Origin: Shewanella sp. Choline-02u-19
GTDB taxonomy: Bacteria > Pseudomonadota > Gammaproteobacteria > Enterobacterales > Shewanellaceae
Reading direction: 5' to 3'
NCBI RefSeq assembly: GCF_002836205.1
Contig: NZ_PJBE01000013.1
Span: 1,178,001 to 1,242,000, forward strand
DNA length: 64,000 bases
Shown here: positions 7,954 to 15,570 of the stretch, in pieces
How the letters are laid out: every line of letters begins with the position of its first letter
Numbering within the stretch: position 1 is the first letter of the stretch
Made by a program: the position numbers and the translations under genes
Notes under the pieces: generated by a model
Databases searched by the model: none
Told to the model about the DNA's origin: nothing
Seen by the model: only the letters and a program-made list of their open reading frames with translations

Positions 7954-10572
7954 TTATTCCTTCTCTTCCAATTTGGCTTGCGCTTTTTTTGCTTTCGCCT
8001 TGGCGACAGCTGCAGCAATACGGGCTTTTTTGATATCCTCTGGTGACAGTGCTATTTCTGTCAGAGTCCCTAAATCGTTATCTAGCACGCTACTTTGCGT
8101 CGGTGCTGACGCATCAATAACAGCGGACTGCTTTTTTGCTTTCGCCTTGGCGATAGCTGCAGCAATACGGGCTTTTTTGATATCCTCAGGGGACAGTGCT
8201 ATTTCTGCCGGAGTAACTGAATCGTTTTCTAGCACGCTATTTTTTATAATCGCTGATGCATCGATTACGGCAGATTGTTTTTTTGCTTTCGCCTTGGCGA
8301 CAGCTGCAGCAATACGGGCTTTTTTGATATCCTCTGGTGACAGTGCTATTTCTGTCAGAGTCCCTAAATCGTTATCTAGCACGCTACTTTGCGTCGGTGC
8401 TGACGCATCAATAACAGCGGACTGCTTTTTTGCTTTCGCCTTAGCGATAGCTGCAGCAATACGGGCTTTTTTGATATCCTCAGGGGACAGTGCTATTTCT
8501 GTCGGAGTAACTGAATCGTTTTCTAGCACGCTACTTTGCGTCGGTGCTGACGCATCAATAACAGCGGACTGCTTTTTTGCTTTCGCCTTGGCGATAGCTG
8601 CAGCAATACGGGCTTTTTTGATCTCTTCAGGCGAGAGCTGTAACTCTGTTTTAGTGACCAATTCAGCTACTACCGCGTTGTTTTGAACTGGCTCTGCATC
8701 AAGCTGTCGTAGTTTCTTTGCCTTGGCGCGGGCCACTTTCGCTTTCTTTTCGTCTACAGCATCTACAGAATGAGCTTCTTCTGTAACGTCGAGAGACTTC
8801 ACCACCGTTGTGTTTTGTTGTGCCTTTTTGGCTTTTGCTCTGGCAATGGCCGCGTTTATTTTAGCTTTTTTATCATTGCTCTCGTCGACTTCTACATCGT
8901 CGGAGTCCGCTGGCTGTTTATTCGTTGCAGCAGGAGAGGCTTTCTTAGCCTTTGCACGAGCAACCGCGGCGGCTATTTGCGCCTTTTTATCTTGAACAGC
9001 GTCCGTTGCAGTGGTGTCTCCAGCATTCGACTCGGCGGCTTTCTTCGCCTTAATGCGTGCCATGGCTTCTGCCACCGCATTGTTGTCGGTGCTCCCCATG
9101 TTATTTTTACGACGTTCGGCAGCTTCTTTTGCTTTAGTTTCTCGAGCGAGTTTTTCATCTTCCAGTCGTTGCTGTCTCGCATCAAAACGTTGTTTGGCTA
9201 AATCCGCCTGTTTTTTCTCTTCAGATTGTGTACGCAGTGCAGATTTAGCGACGCGATAATATTCAACTAATGGAATGTCACTTGGACAAACATAACTGCA
9301 GCAACCGCACTCAATACAATCACGAAGATTAAAGCTAGCGGCTTTGTCATATTCTTCTGCTTGAGCATGCCAAAAAAGCTGCTGTGGTAATAGCAATGCA
9401 GGGCATACTACGGCGCATTCTCCGCAACGAATGCAAGGCATTTCATGTTGTTCTTCTGCGATCTCTTCACTGCTTGGCAATAATACACAGTTGGTCCCTT
9501 TAAGCACCGGCGCTGCGACATCAGGTAATAAGTGGCCCATCATTGGGCCGCCGATAATGACTTTATCTTGGTTTAGATCGCCTTTAAAGCCGTTAGTGTG
9601 AAGAATATGCTCAATCGGCGTGCCTATCGGCATCCAGTAGTTACCAGGATTTTCGCTATTAAGTCCAGTAACCGTGACCACTCTTGATGTGAGTGGTTTT
9701 CCATTAATGACAGCATCTTGTATTGCGTATGCGGTACCGACATTTTGTACCAGCATACCAAGCTGGGCGGGTATTGCGCCTGAAGGTACTTCTTGACCGG
9801 TTAAAATTTGGATTAACTGTTTCTCACCGCCAGATGGGTATTTTGTGGGTACTTTTGTGATCCTAACTTGGTCACTGGACAGTTCGCTTCGATTGAGTGA
9901 ATGCTGCATTGCTTCACTGGCTTCGGGTTTATTATCTTCAATGGCGATAATGATCCGTTTAGGGGTCAATAAGCGTTCAATAATGGCGATGCCGGACAGG
10001 ATTTGATCGCTATGCTCTTGCATTAATCTATCATCGGACGTGATGTAAGGTTCACACTCAATACCGTTGATGATCACGAGCTCAATGTCGCTCGCTGGTC
10101 GTAGTTTTATGTGGGTCGGAAATGCGGCTCCACCGAGGCCAGCTATACCAGCGTCTTGGATCTTTTTTAAGATCTGTTGATTGTCCAACGCGGAAACGTC
10201 ACTGGTAATGGCTTCGATAGCTTCATCTTGTCCGTCAGCGGCGAGCACACAGCTTAAAACAGGTAAGCCAGACGCATGGTTGCTGGGCATCTGTTTAATG
10301 GCTGTAATGGTACCTGAAGTCGGTGCGTGCACAGGACAATGAGAGAAACTGGTGCCTGTTGTCAGTGCTTGGCCTTTTAATACCCGCTCACCGGCGTTGA
10401 TACTAAGCAACGCACTATCGCCCACTTGTGGAACAGGAATGACAAATTGCTTTGCTAAGGGGAAATCGGCAATAGCGGTCTTATTTGATAGCGTTTTTAA
10501 CTCTGGGGGGTGGATACCACCATGCGAGCGCCAAAGCGTTCCTTTATCAACTTGTTCTAATAAAGTTAGCAC
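7954..10572 (-). CDS. rsxC: Electron transport complex subunit RsxC with repetitive Ala/Lys tail
   Basis: 872 residues from the GTG chosen at 10572. That start overlaps the rsxB stop (GTGCTAA), has GAGGA just upstream, and matches the usual TLLEQVDKGTLW start; a longer frame from 10620 would add 16 residues. The N-terminal 375 residues form the NADH/FMN- and SLBB-like region (GGIHPPE, GIVGLGGAAFPT-like block). Two [4Fe-4S] motifs follow: C380-C383-C386-C390 and C419-C422-C425-C429. From about residue 450 the protein is a low-complexity, Ala/Lys/Arg-rich extension with units such as IAAAIAKAKAKK. The last 220 residues are a 49-residue tandem repeat. Such tails are known on gammaproteobacterial RsxC but their length varies strongly. 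RsxC is the peripheral, NADH-side subunit. Confidence 0.93.
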   Translation of the reverse strand: MLTLLEQVDKGTLWRSHGGIHPPELKTLSNKTAIADFPLAKQFVIPVPQVGDSALLSINAGERVLKGQALTTGTSFSHCPVHAPTSGTITAIKQMPSNHASGLPVLSCVLAADGQDEAIEAITSDVSALDNQQILKKIQDAGIAGLGGAAFPTHIKLRPASDIELVIINGIECEPYITSDDRLMQEHSDQILSGIAIIERLLTPKRIIIAIEDNKPEASEAMQHSLNRSELSSDQVRITKVPTKYPSGGEKQLIQILTGQEVPSGAIPAQLGMLVQNVGTAYAIQDAVINGKPLTSRVVTVTGLNSENPGNYWMPIGTPIEHILHTNGFKGDLNQDKVIIGGPMMGHLLPDVAAPVLKGTNCVLLPSSEEIAEEQHEMPCIRCGECAVVCPALLLPQQLFWHAQAEEYDKAASFNLRDCIECGCCSYVCPSDIPLVEYYRVAKSALRTQSEEKKQADLAKQRFDARQQRLEDEKLARETKAKEAAERRKNNMGSTDNNAVAEAMARIKAKKAAESNAGDTTATDAVQDKKAQIAAAVARAKAKKASPAATNKQPADSDDVEVDESNDKKAKINAAIARAKAKKAQQNTTVVKSLDVTEEAHSVDAVDEKKAKVARAKAKKLRQLDAEPVQNNAVVAELVTKTELQLSPEEIKKARIAAAIAKAKAKKQSAVIDASAPTQSSVLENDSVTPTEIALSPEDIKKARIAAAIAKAKAKKQSAVIDASAPTQSSVLDNDLGTLTEIALSPEDIKKARIAAAVAKAKAKKQSAVIDASAIIKNSVLENDSVTPAEIALSPEDIKKARIAAAIAKAKAKKQSAVIDASAPTQSSVLDNDLGTLTEIALSPEDIKKARIAAAVAKAKAKKAQAKLEEKE
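7985..8660. repeat. 147-bp in-frame tandem repeat inside rsxC
   Basis: The motif GCTTTCGCCTT recurs at 7991, 8138, 8285, 8432 and 8579, exactly 147 bases apart, so each unit encodes 49 residues. Units alternate between two versions (SSVLENDS... and SSVLDNDL...), which shows that a 294-bp pair was duplicated as a block. The bases are almost identical between matching units, pointing to recent expansion or conversion. Confidence 0.95.
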
Positions 10573-11135
10573 TGCGGATCCTCTTGCACTTGTGTTACTG
10601 GAATCGCATTTAATTGCCAATTCCAGGTCTTAGTTGTTTGTTCGATGGGAAGCATATCAATACAATCTACAGGGCAGGGAGCAACGCATAGATCGCAACC
10701 GGTGCAATAATCGATAATGACAGTATGCATCAGCTTTCCTGACCCTAAAATGGCATCGACAGGGCAAGCTTGAATGCATTTAGTACATCCTATGCATTCG
10801 TCTTCACGTATATAGGCGACTTTTTTCTCTTGGACTTCCTCTGTGGCGTTGAGAGGCTCAGGATCTACGCCAAGGAGATCAGCAATCTTCTCCATTGTGG
10901 CAGTGCCACCCGGGGGGCATTTATTGATCTTATCACCATTGGCAATAGCATCAGCATAAGGCTTGCAACCCGGATACCCACATTGACCACATTGTGTTTG
11001 GGGCAGTAATGCTTCCACTTGCTCTGCAAGCGGATCTCCTTCAACTTTAAATTTTTCAGCGGCAAATCCCAGCAAAATACCAAAGACAAGCGCGAGTACT
11101 GTGAGAACAACAACAGCAATGACAATACCTGACAT
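10566..11135 (-). CDS. rsxB: Electron transport complex subunit RsxB
   Basis: 189 residues. An N-terminal membrane anchor (about residues 3-25) is followed by a cysteine motif CGQCGYPGCKPYA and two ferredoxin-type [4Fe-4S] motifs, CIGCTKCIQACPVDAI and CTGCDLCVAPCPVDCI. It is the iron-sulfur subunit that exchanges electrons with ferredoxin or flavodoxin on the cytoplasmic side. Its start lies 2 bases after the rsxA stop, and its stop overlaps the rsxC start, which shows a tightly coupled operon. Confidence 0.96.
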   Translation of the reverse strand: MSGIVIAVVVLTVLALVFGILLGFAAEKFKVEGDPLAEQVEALLPQTQCGQCGYPGCKPYADAIANGDKINKCPPGGTATMEKIADLLGVDPEPLNATEEVQEKKVAYIREDECIGCTKCIQACPVDAILGSGKLMHTVIIDYCTGCDLCVAPCPVDCIDMLPIEQTTKTWNWQLNAIPVTQVQEDPQC

Positions 11136-11137
11136 GT

Positions 11138-11716
11138 TTATTTAACCAACCCTGTAAAGCCCATAAATGCAAGGGACATAAGACCCGCGGTTACCATTGC
11201 GATAGCGCCACCTTGAAACGGGGCGGGTATATCTGCAGCGGCGAGTCGTTCACGCATTGCTGAAAATAGGATCAAGACTAACGAAAATCCAACCGCTGCA
11301 CCGAAACCGAATATGGCAGACTCAAAAAAATTATGGTCTTCATTAATATTGAGCAGGGCAACACCAAGTACTGCGCAGTTTGTGGTGATCAAGGGTAAGT
11401 AAATACCTAACGCGCGATGTAATGAAGCACTTGTTTTTTGTACTAACATTTCGGTAAATTGAACAACCACGGCGATAACTAAAATAAAGCTCATTGTCCT
11501 CAAGTAACCGAGATCAAAAGGTAATAGCAGGTATTGGTTTACCAGATAGCTGAGAATAGACGCGAGCGTCAACACAAATGTGGTCGCCATGGACATACCA
11601 ATAGCAGACTCAAGTTTGCTGGACACCCCCATAAAAGGGCATAAACCTAGGAATTTTACTAATACAAAGTTATTGACCAGCACCGTGCCGACCAACAATA
11701 GGAGATATTCACTCAT
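11138..11716 (-). CDS. rsxA: Electron transport complex subunit RsxA
   Basis: 192 residues, six membrane helices, homologous to RsxE and inserted with opposite topology. The start MSEYLLLLVGTVLVNNFVLVK and the blocks LGLCPFMG and TTNCAVLGVALL are diagnostic. The two cysteine motifs belong to the iron site in the middle of the membrane. It is the first gene of rsxABCDGE, so the operon promoter should lie in 11717-11830. Confidence 0.96.
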   Translation of the reverse strand: MSEYLLLLVGTVLVNNFVLVKFLGLCPFMGVSSKLESAIGMSMATTFVLTLASILSYLVNQYLLLPFDLGYLRTMSFILVIAVVVQFTEMLVQKTSASLHRALGIYLPLITTNCAVLGVALLNINEDHNFFESAIFGFGAAVGFSLVLILFSAMRERLAAADIPAPFQGGAIAMVTAGLMSLAFMGFTGLVK

Positions 11717-11830
11717 CTCAATTCATTTTTTAGACAATCTTAGCGCTATTATCGGCTTTTCCGACACTATAAACAACACAAAGAAAACAAGGACAAATAA
11801 ATTTGATTTCTTGTGGGTGAAATTAACGCA

Positions 11831-13747
11831 CTATTTCAATTTTTCGCTCTTACTCACGGTGATTAACGGCGTTGGCTTCGCAATATAGTATCCTTGAAGC
11901 CCATCGAGTAATAGCTGCTCCATGGCCAATTTTTCTTGTTGATTTTCGACGCTGGTCGCAATCACTTTAATCATCAGTTTTCTTGCTATATCAATGATCA
12001 TTTTAACAAAAAACTGATTATGTGTGTCCGAAATAATACCTCGAGTATAACTACCATCTAACTTGATAAAGTCTGGGCGAACATCTTTAAAAAACTTGAA
12101 CGAGGTAAAGCCGAGACCAAATCTTTCAATCGATACTCGAGCGCCAACACTATGCACTTCATTGATGAAATGATACGTCGCAGATAAGTTGGTTTGCATC
12201 CCCGATTCACTGACTTCAAAAACAAGTCTAGCGGCCAAATGTCGTTGGCGAACCAAAATGTTTTTGAGCCAAGCGACAAAGCTTTCTTGGTTTGCGGATG
12301 ATGAGCTGATATTGATCCCAAATAGGCCCGTAAGCGAAGGCATATTAATGAGCGTGCTCAGCGTTTTTAATATCACTAGTTTATCAAGTTCTTCGCTCAT
12401 GCCATGGCGCTCTGCCATCGCGATAACCGTGGTAGTGGGTAAGAATTTACCTTGATCGTTGTAAAAGCGAGACAACAGCTCTCGGTAAGATTCAATATTA
12501 GTTCGGCAGGGACGAATAGGCTGAGCGTAAAATTTTATCGCTTTCCGTTTTAGAATATCATCGATTGCGATTTTCCAACGGCTATCACCAAACAGTTCAT
12601 CACCCGACAGCTTCTGCTGTACATGAAAACTATTTGGGCCAAGTGTTTGCGCAATACTGACGGCAGTATCGGCTAATGTCATTAATGACACGGGATCACA
12701 GCCTTGCAGATAAGGGCATAAACCTATGTAGGCGACAGAATCGGTGCCCAAATTTTGTTGGTACTCATCAAAGGCAACTTTAAGCTCCTCGATAATAGTG
12801 GTGCCATCTTTTAAGGATATGTCGGGTAATATGAGTGCAAAATCAGCAGTCGATATGCGATAAAAATAAGCATTGGGTGATTTAACTAAAGACTTTCTGA
12901 TGTGGTTGGCTATGCGTGTTAAATAATCATCACCCGCTTCACGCCCATGTAGCTGGTTGATGACGGCAAGCTCAGTCGCTCTAACGATAGCCAGTACACC
13001 TAATTGTTGGCTGTTAGGCAAACATATTTCATTTAACTTTTCAGTGAATTTAGCGCGTGTACCGAAGCCCGTGACTGGGTCCTGAAAGGCGACCCTAGTG
13101 AGCTTTTCATGGGCATCATTAAACTCATCCACTTTAGCTTTTAGATTGCTTTGGCATGACTCTAGCACTTTTGCTAATGGAGTGAGCTCTCCCTTTAATT
13201 TAGATTTTTGAATCGCATGGAAAGTAAAATTGGGTAAGTCATCGATTATTTTGCAACTGTAGCGCAACTTTTTAGCGTGGAGTGCCGCGAGTAACACATT
13301 AAAAACACTGATGAGTAGGAAGGTGCCCCAAATTAACAGCAGTTGATATTGAAATCGATTGGATACTGCAGTGAGCTCTTTGTCTATGGCAAGCTTGACC
13401 TGTAATCGACCATTAGCGAGTGTTCGGGTTAACGGGATATCAATCTGATATATATTTTTAATAATACTTCTACTTTCAGCAAGTAACTTGCCGTGAGTGA
13501 AGCTATTGTCACTGTCATTGGTGTCGATGTATTGGAAGAACTGAAAATTAAAACTCGTCGTCAAATGTTGGTATAACGCCTTGCCATTGCCTTGCCAATT
13601 GCTTTGGGTCGCAATACTTGCAGTATATTTTGTGAGTTCTTGCTCGCGACTATGGGCAAAATCAGCTTGATTGATTGAATAGGTAATGAAGGTGAGCCCG
13701 CAGAAAACGAACACTAAAAAAAGTTGAGAGTATCTGAAGCTGGTCAT
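11831..13747 (-). CDS. CsrD-like GGDEF-EAL protein with degenerate active sites
   Basis: 638 residues from the ATG at 13747; the longer frame would need a TTG (13777) or an ATG (13768), neither with a clear ribosome-binding site. Two membrane helices (about 10-27 and 136-157) flank a periplasmic domain, followed by a linker, a GGDEF-fold (about 220-365) and an EAL-fold (about 400-630). The GGDEF signature is replaced by STADF (299-303). In the EAL domain the motif is ELL (423-425) and the metal-binding Asp pair is Glu-Arg (541-542), so neither synthesis nor breakdown of cyclic di-GMP is expected. Size, topology and paired degeneracy resemble CsrD, which directs RNase E decay of CsrB-type RNAs. 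Many Shewanella also carry MshH, another CsrD relative, so the symbol is left blank. Confidence 0.72.
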   Translation of the reverse strand: MTSFRYSQLFLVFVFCGLTFITYSINQADFAHSREQELTKYTASIATQSNWQGNGKALYQHLTTSFNFQFFQYIDTNDSDNSFTHGKLLAESRSIIKNIYQIDIPLTRTLANGRLQVKLAIDKELTAVSNRFQYQLLLIWGTFLLISVFNVLLAALHAKKLRYSCKIIDDLPNFTFHAIQKSKLKGELTPLAKVLESCQSNLKAKVDEFNDAHEKLTRVAFQDPVTGFGTRAKFTEKLNEICLPNSQQLGVLAIVRATELAVINQLHGREAGDDYLTRIANHIRKSLVKSPNAYFYRISTADFALILPDISLKDGTTIIEELKVAFDEYQQNLGTDSVAYIGLCPYLQGCDPVSLMTLADTAVSIAQTLGPNSFHVQQKLSGDELFGDSRWKIAIDDILKRKAIKFYAQPIRPCRTNIESYRELLSRFYNDQGKFLPTTTVIAMAERHGMSEELDKLVILKTLSTLINMPSLTGLFGINISSSSANQESFVAWLKNILVRQRHLAARLVFEVSESGMQTNLSATYHFINEVHSVGARVSIERFGLGFTSFKFFKDVRPDFIKLDGSYTRGIISDTHNQFFVKMIIDIARKLMIKVIATSVENQQEKLAMEQLLLDGLQGYYIAKPTPLITVSKSEKLK

Positions 13748-13930
13748 AATGAGTCCATTCACAATCATAGAAGACAAAATTGTTCTAAAAAGGTGTATCT
13801 CTATGGGTATTATAAACAGGTTTTAGATTGAATATCAGTTGCTTTGTTTGATGAGTGTTTTATTTGAACGATTATTTCTTGATTATCGAGAGGCTTGTTA
13901 TGGAAAAGCAGAGATTAATTTAGATAAGGT

Positions 13931-14006
13931 TGGCTCCCCAGACTGGACTCGAACCAGTGACATACGGATTAACAGTCCGCCGTTCTACCAACTGAACTAC
14001 AGGGGA
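13931..14006 (-). tRNA. tRNA-Asn (GTT), copy 1
   Basis: 76 bases with encoded CCA. The anticodon loop CTGTTAATC gives anticodon GTT. The T arm GGTTCGAGTCC is normal. The acceptor stem reads TCCCCTG against CTGGGGA, so position 6:67 is a T-T mismatch. Last copy of the six-gene array as transcribed. Confidence 0.97.
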
Positions 14007-14042
14007 ATCACAGTACTACCTATATCAAACTTATCTTTAAAT

Positions 14043-14118
14043 TGGCTCCCCGGACTGGACTCGAACCAGTGACATACGGATTAACAGTCCGCCGTTCTAC
14101 CAACTGAACTACAGGGGA
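14043..14118 (-). tRNA. tRNA-Asn (GTT), copy 2
   Basis: 76 bases, CCA encoded, anticodon GTT. It differs from copy 1 by C at position 67, which leaves a T-C mismatch at 6:67 in the acceptor stem. Confidence 0.97.
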
Positions 14119-14150
14119 ATCGCTTTAAATCTAAATCTTAAATAAAATGT

Positions 14151-14226
14151 TGGCTCCCCGGACTGGACTCGAACCAGTGACATACGGATTAACAGTCCGC
14201 CGTTCTACCAACTGAACTACAGGGGA
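14151..14226 (-). tRNA. tRNA-Asn (GTT), copy 3
   Basis: 76 bases, CCA encoded, anticodon GTT, identical to copy 2. Confidence 0.97.
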
Positions 14227-14260
14227 ATCGCATTTTACTTCTTTTACGCTGATAAAAATG

Positions 14261-14336
14261 TGGCTCCCCGGACTGGACTCGAACCAGTGACATACGGATT
14301 AACAGTCCGCCGTTCTACCAACTGAACTACAGGGGA
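14261..14336 (-). tRNA. tRNA-Asn (GTT), copy 4
   Basis: 76 bases, CCA encoded, anticodon GTT, identical to copy 2. Confidence 0.97.
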
Positions 14337-14373
14337 ATTGCATTTTTACCAATATTTAACGGTGATATAAAAG

Positions 14374-14449
14374 TGGCTCCCCGGACTGGACTCGAACCAG
14401 TGACATACGGATTAACAGTCCGCCGTTCTACCAACTGAACTACAGGGGA
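14374..14449 (-). tRNA. tRNA-Asn (GTT), copy 5
   Basis: 76 bases, CCA encoded, anticodon GTT, identical to copy 2. Confidence 0.97.
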
Positions 14450-14495
14450 ATTGCTCTTTTATATTACCAGATAAATATCTGATTAACTTAAACTT

Positions 14496-14571
14496 TGGCT
14501 CCCCAGACTGGACTCGAACCAGTGACATACGGATTAACAGTCCGCCGTTCTACCAGCTGAACTACAGGGGA
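14496..14571 (-). tRNA. tRNA-Asn (GTT), copy 6
   Basis: 76 bases, CCA encoded, anticodon GTT. Nearest the promoter. It has T at position 67 like copy 1 and one extra D-arm change (AGCTGG instead of AGTTGG). Confidence 0.97.
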
Positions 14572-14606
14572 ATCGTTTAAGTTATGTCTCGTTGAAGACG
14601 GAGCGC

Positions 14607-14635
14607 ATATTAAATGGCTCTTACTACTGAGTCAA
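14607..14635 (-). promoter_or_regulatory. Sigma-70 promoter of the tRNA-Asn array
   Basis: On the minus strand TTGACT (14630-14635), 17 bases, TAATAT (14607-14612), then a GC-rich discriminator (GCGCTCC). This is the pattern of strong, stringently controlled stable-RNA promoters. It sits about 35 bases before copy 6. No other good promoter is seen between copies, so one transcript is likely. Confidence 0.8.
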
Positions 14636-14828
14636 CTCGACAATGGAAAAAAAGTGAATTTATGCGGTTAAGTGTTCATCAAATGTGCATCATGGTGATG
14701 AATGCACCATATTTGTCATTAACTGAACAGCTAGAACGCAAGTGAATGAGTTAATCGTAGTTTTCGATTACTTTCAAAGTATATAGAGAAAAACAATGCT
14801 TCAAACAGAAGAGTACGAGCACTTCATA

Positions 14829-14843
14829 TGTAATAAAATTACA
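14829..14843. promoter_or_regulatory. HexR-type palindrome with no obvious target gene
   Basis: TGTAATAAAATTACA is an exact match to the HexR consensus as I recall it (TGTAAT-WWW-ATTACA). The hexR gene itself is at 33469-34323. The site is about 190 bases upstream of the tRNA-Asn promoter and about 730 bases before uvrB. Confidence 0.5.
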
Positions 14844-14912
14844 AAATCTTGCTACATAAAGCTTCAGTAGCAGTATTGGTTAAAAGTCCCGCTATAACAA
14901 GGCTAGAGTGAG

Positions 14913-14935
14913 TTATCCACTAAATCTGTGGATAA
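14913..14935. promoter_or_regulatory. Inverted pair of DnaA-box sequences
   Basis: TTATCCACT (14913-14921) and, on the other strand, a perfect TTATCCACA (14927-14935). Together they make an 8-bp inverted repeat with a 7-base spacer. DnaA binding upstream of uvrB has been reported for E. coli, but here the gene is about 640 bases away. Confidence 0.45.
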
Positions 14936-15570
14936 GCCTGTGGGTTAAGTGAAAAAATCGGTTGCTAAGGCCTATGAATAGGGGCTTGAGCTTAAAATGA
15001 GCAATTTTGTCGAGTTTTTTTTTTATTGTTTAAAAACAGACTGATGTAAAAATCAACAGTTAATTTTTTGCCATTCAGGGGGTGTTGCCAAATTGTAACC
15101 GCTTATTGTGGTCGAATTGTGAATTAAAGTGCCTGTTCTAGGCCGTTGTAGCCTAATCCCCTTTGCTAAGTACTTGATTGTTATCTTGTCACAAACTTTC
15201 ATATGATTAATCATAAACGGTAATAACATTGGTGTAAGAGCGTTTAGTAAGAAGTACATTCTGCTGAGCGCATTATTTCTAATATAAAGCGATGCTTATA
15301 AACTTTGTGGTGGTCGATATTCGTTAGATTGGATTAAAGGTGGAAAACTAGCCCATAAGAGTTGAACTGACCTTAAACGCTCATGATATCAATGCGATTA
15401 ATGTGAAGGCTATGTACAGGGCTCACTTTGGATAGCCGTATATATAGCAATAACCTCTGCTGTTACCTACATTGTTGAATCTTCTGTATCGGTGATAATT
15501 TTACGGTTCATGCCATCTTAGTGTTAAATAGGGTAAAATGCGCCCAAGTAAAATGAGGAAGCATAACCTA

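Larger units (their letters stand above)
14636..15570. other. Intergenic region between the tRNA-Asn array and uvrB
   Basis: About 930 bases without a convincing gene; the minus-strand frame 15053-15259 looks spurious. It contains an imperfect inverted repeat (GTGCAT...ATGCAC, 14685-14707), a perfect HexR-type palindrome (14829-14843), and an inverted pair of DnaA-box sequences (14913-14935). I found no LexA-type CTGT-N8-ACAG box before uvrB. Confidence 0.6.

Noticed and set aside
7985..8660. CRISPR array
   Set aside because: Regular spacing, but units are 147 bases with no spacers and code for RsxC.
7877..8686. 269-residue open frame on the plus strand across the rsxC 3' end
   Set aside because: It is the complement of the RsxC repeat. 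The repeat phase keeps the frame open; it has no ribosome-binding site and mirrors the Ala/Lys coding pattern.
13839..14072. 77-residue plus-strand frame over the tRNA-Asn genes
   Set aside because: It is antisense to tRNA genes; the frame is open only because of the tRNA sequence.
13931..14571. Integration site of a genomic island at the tRNA genes
   Set aside because: No integrase or duplicated tRNA end near either array; neighbours are core genes.
15053..15259. 68-residue minus-strand frame between tRNA-Asn and uvrB
   Set aside because: No ribosome-binding site and no recognisable protein features.
15380..15570. LexA (SOS) box before uvrB
   Set aside because: No CTGT-N8-ACAG in the sequence upstream of the gene.
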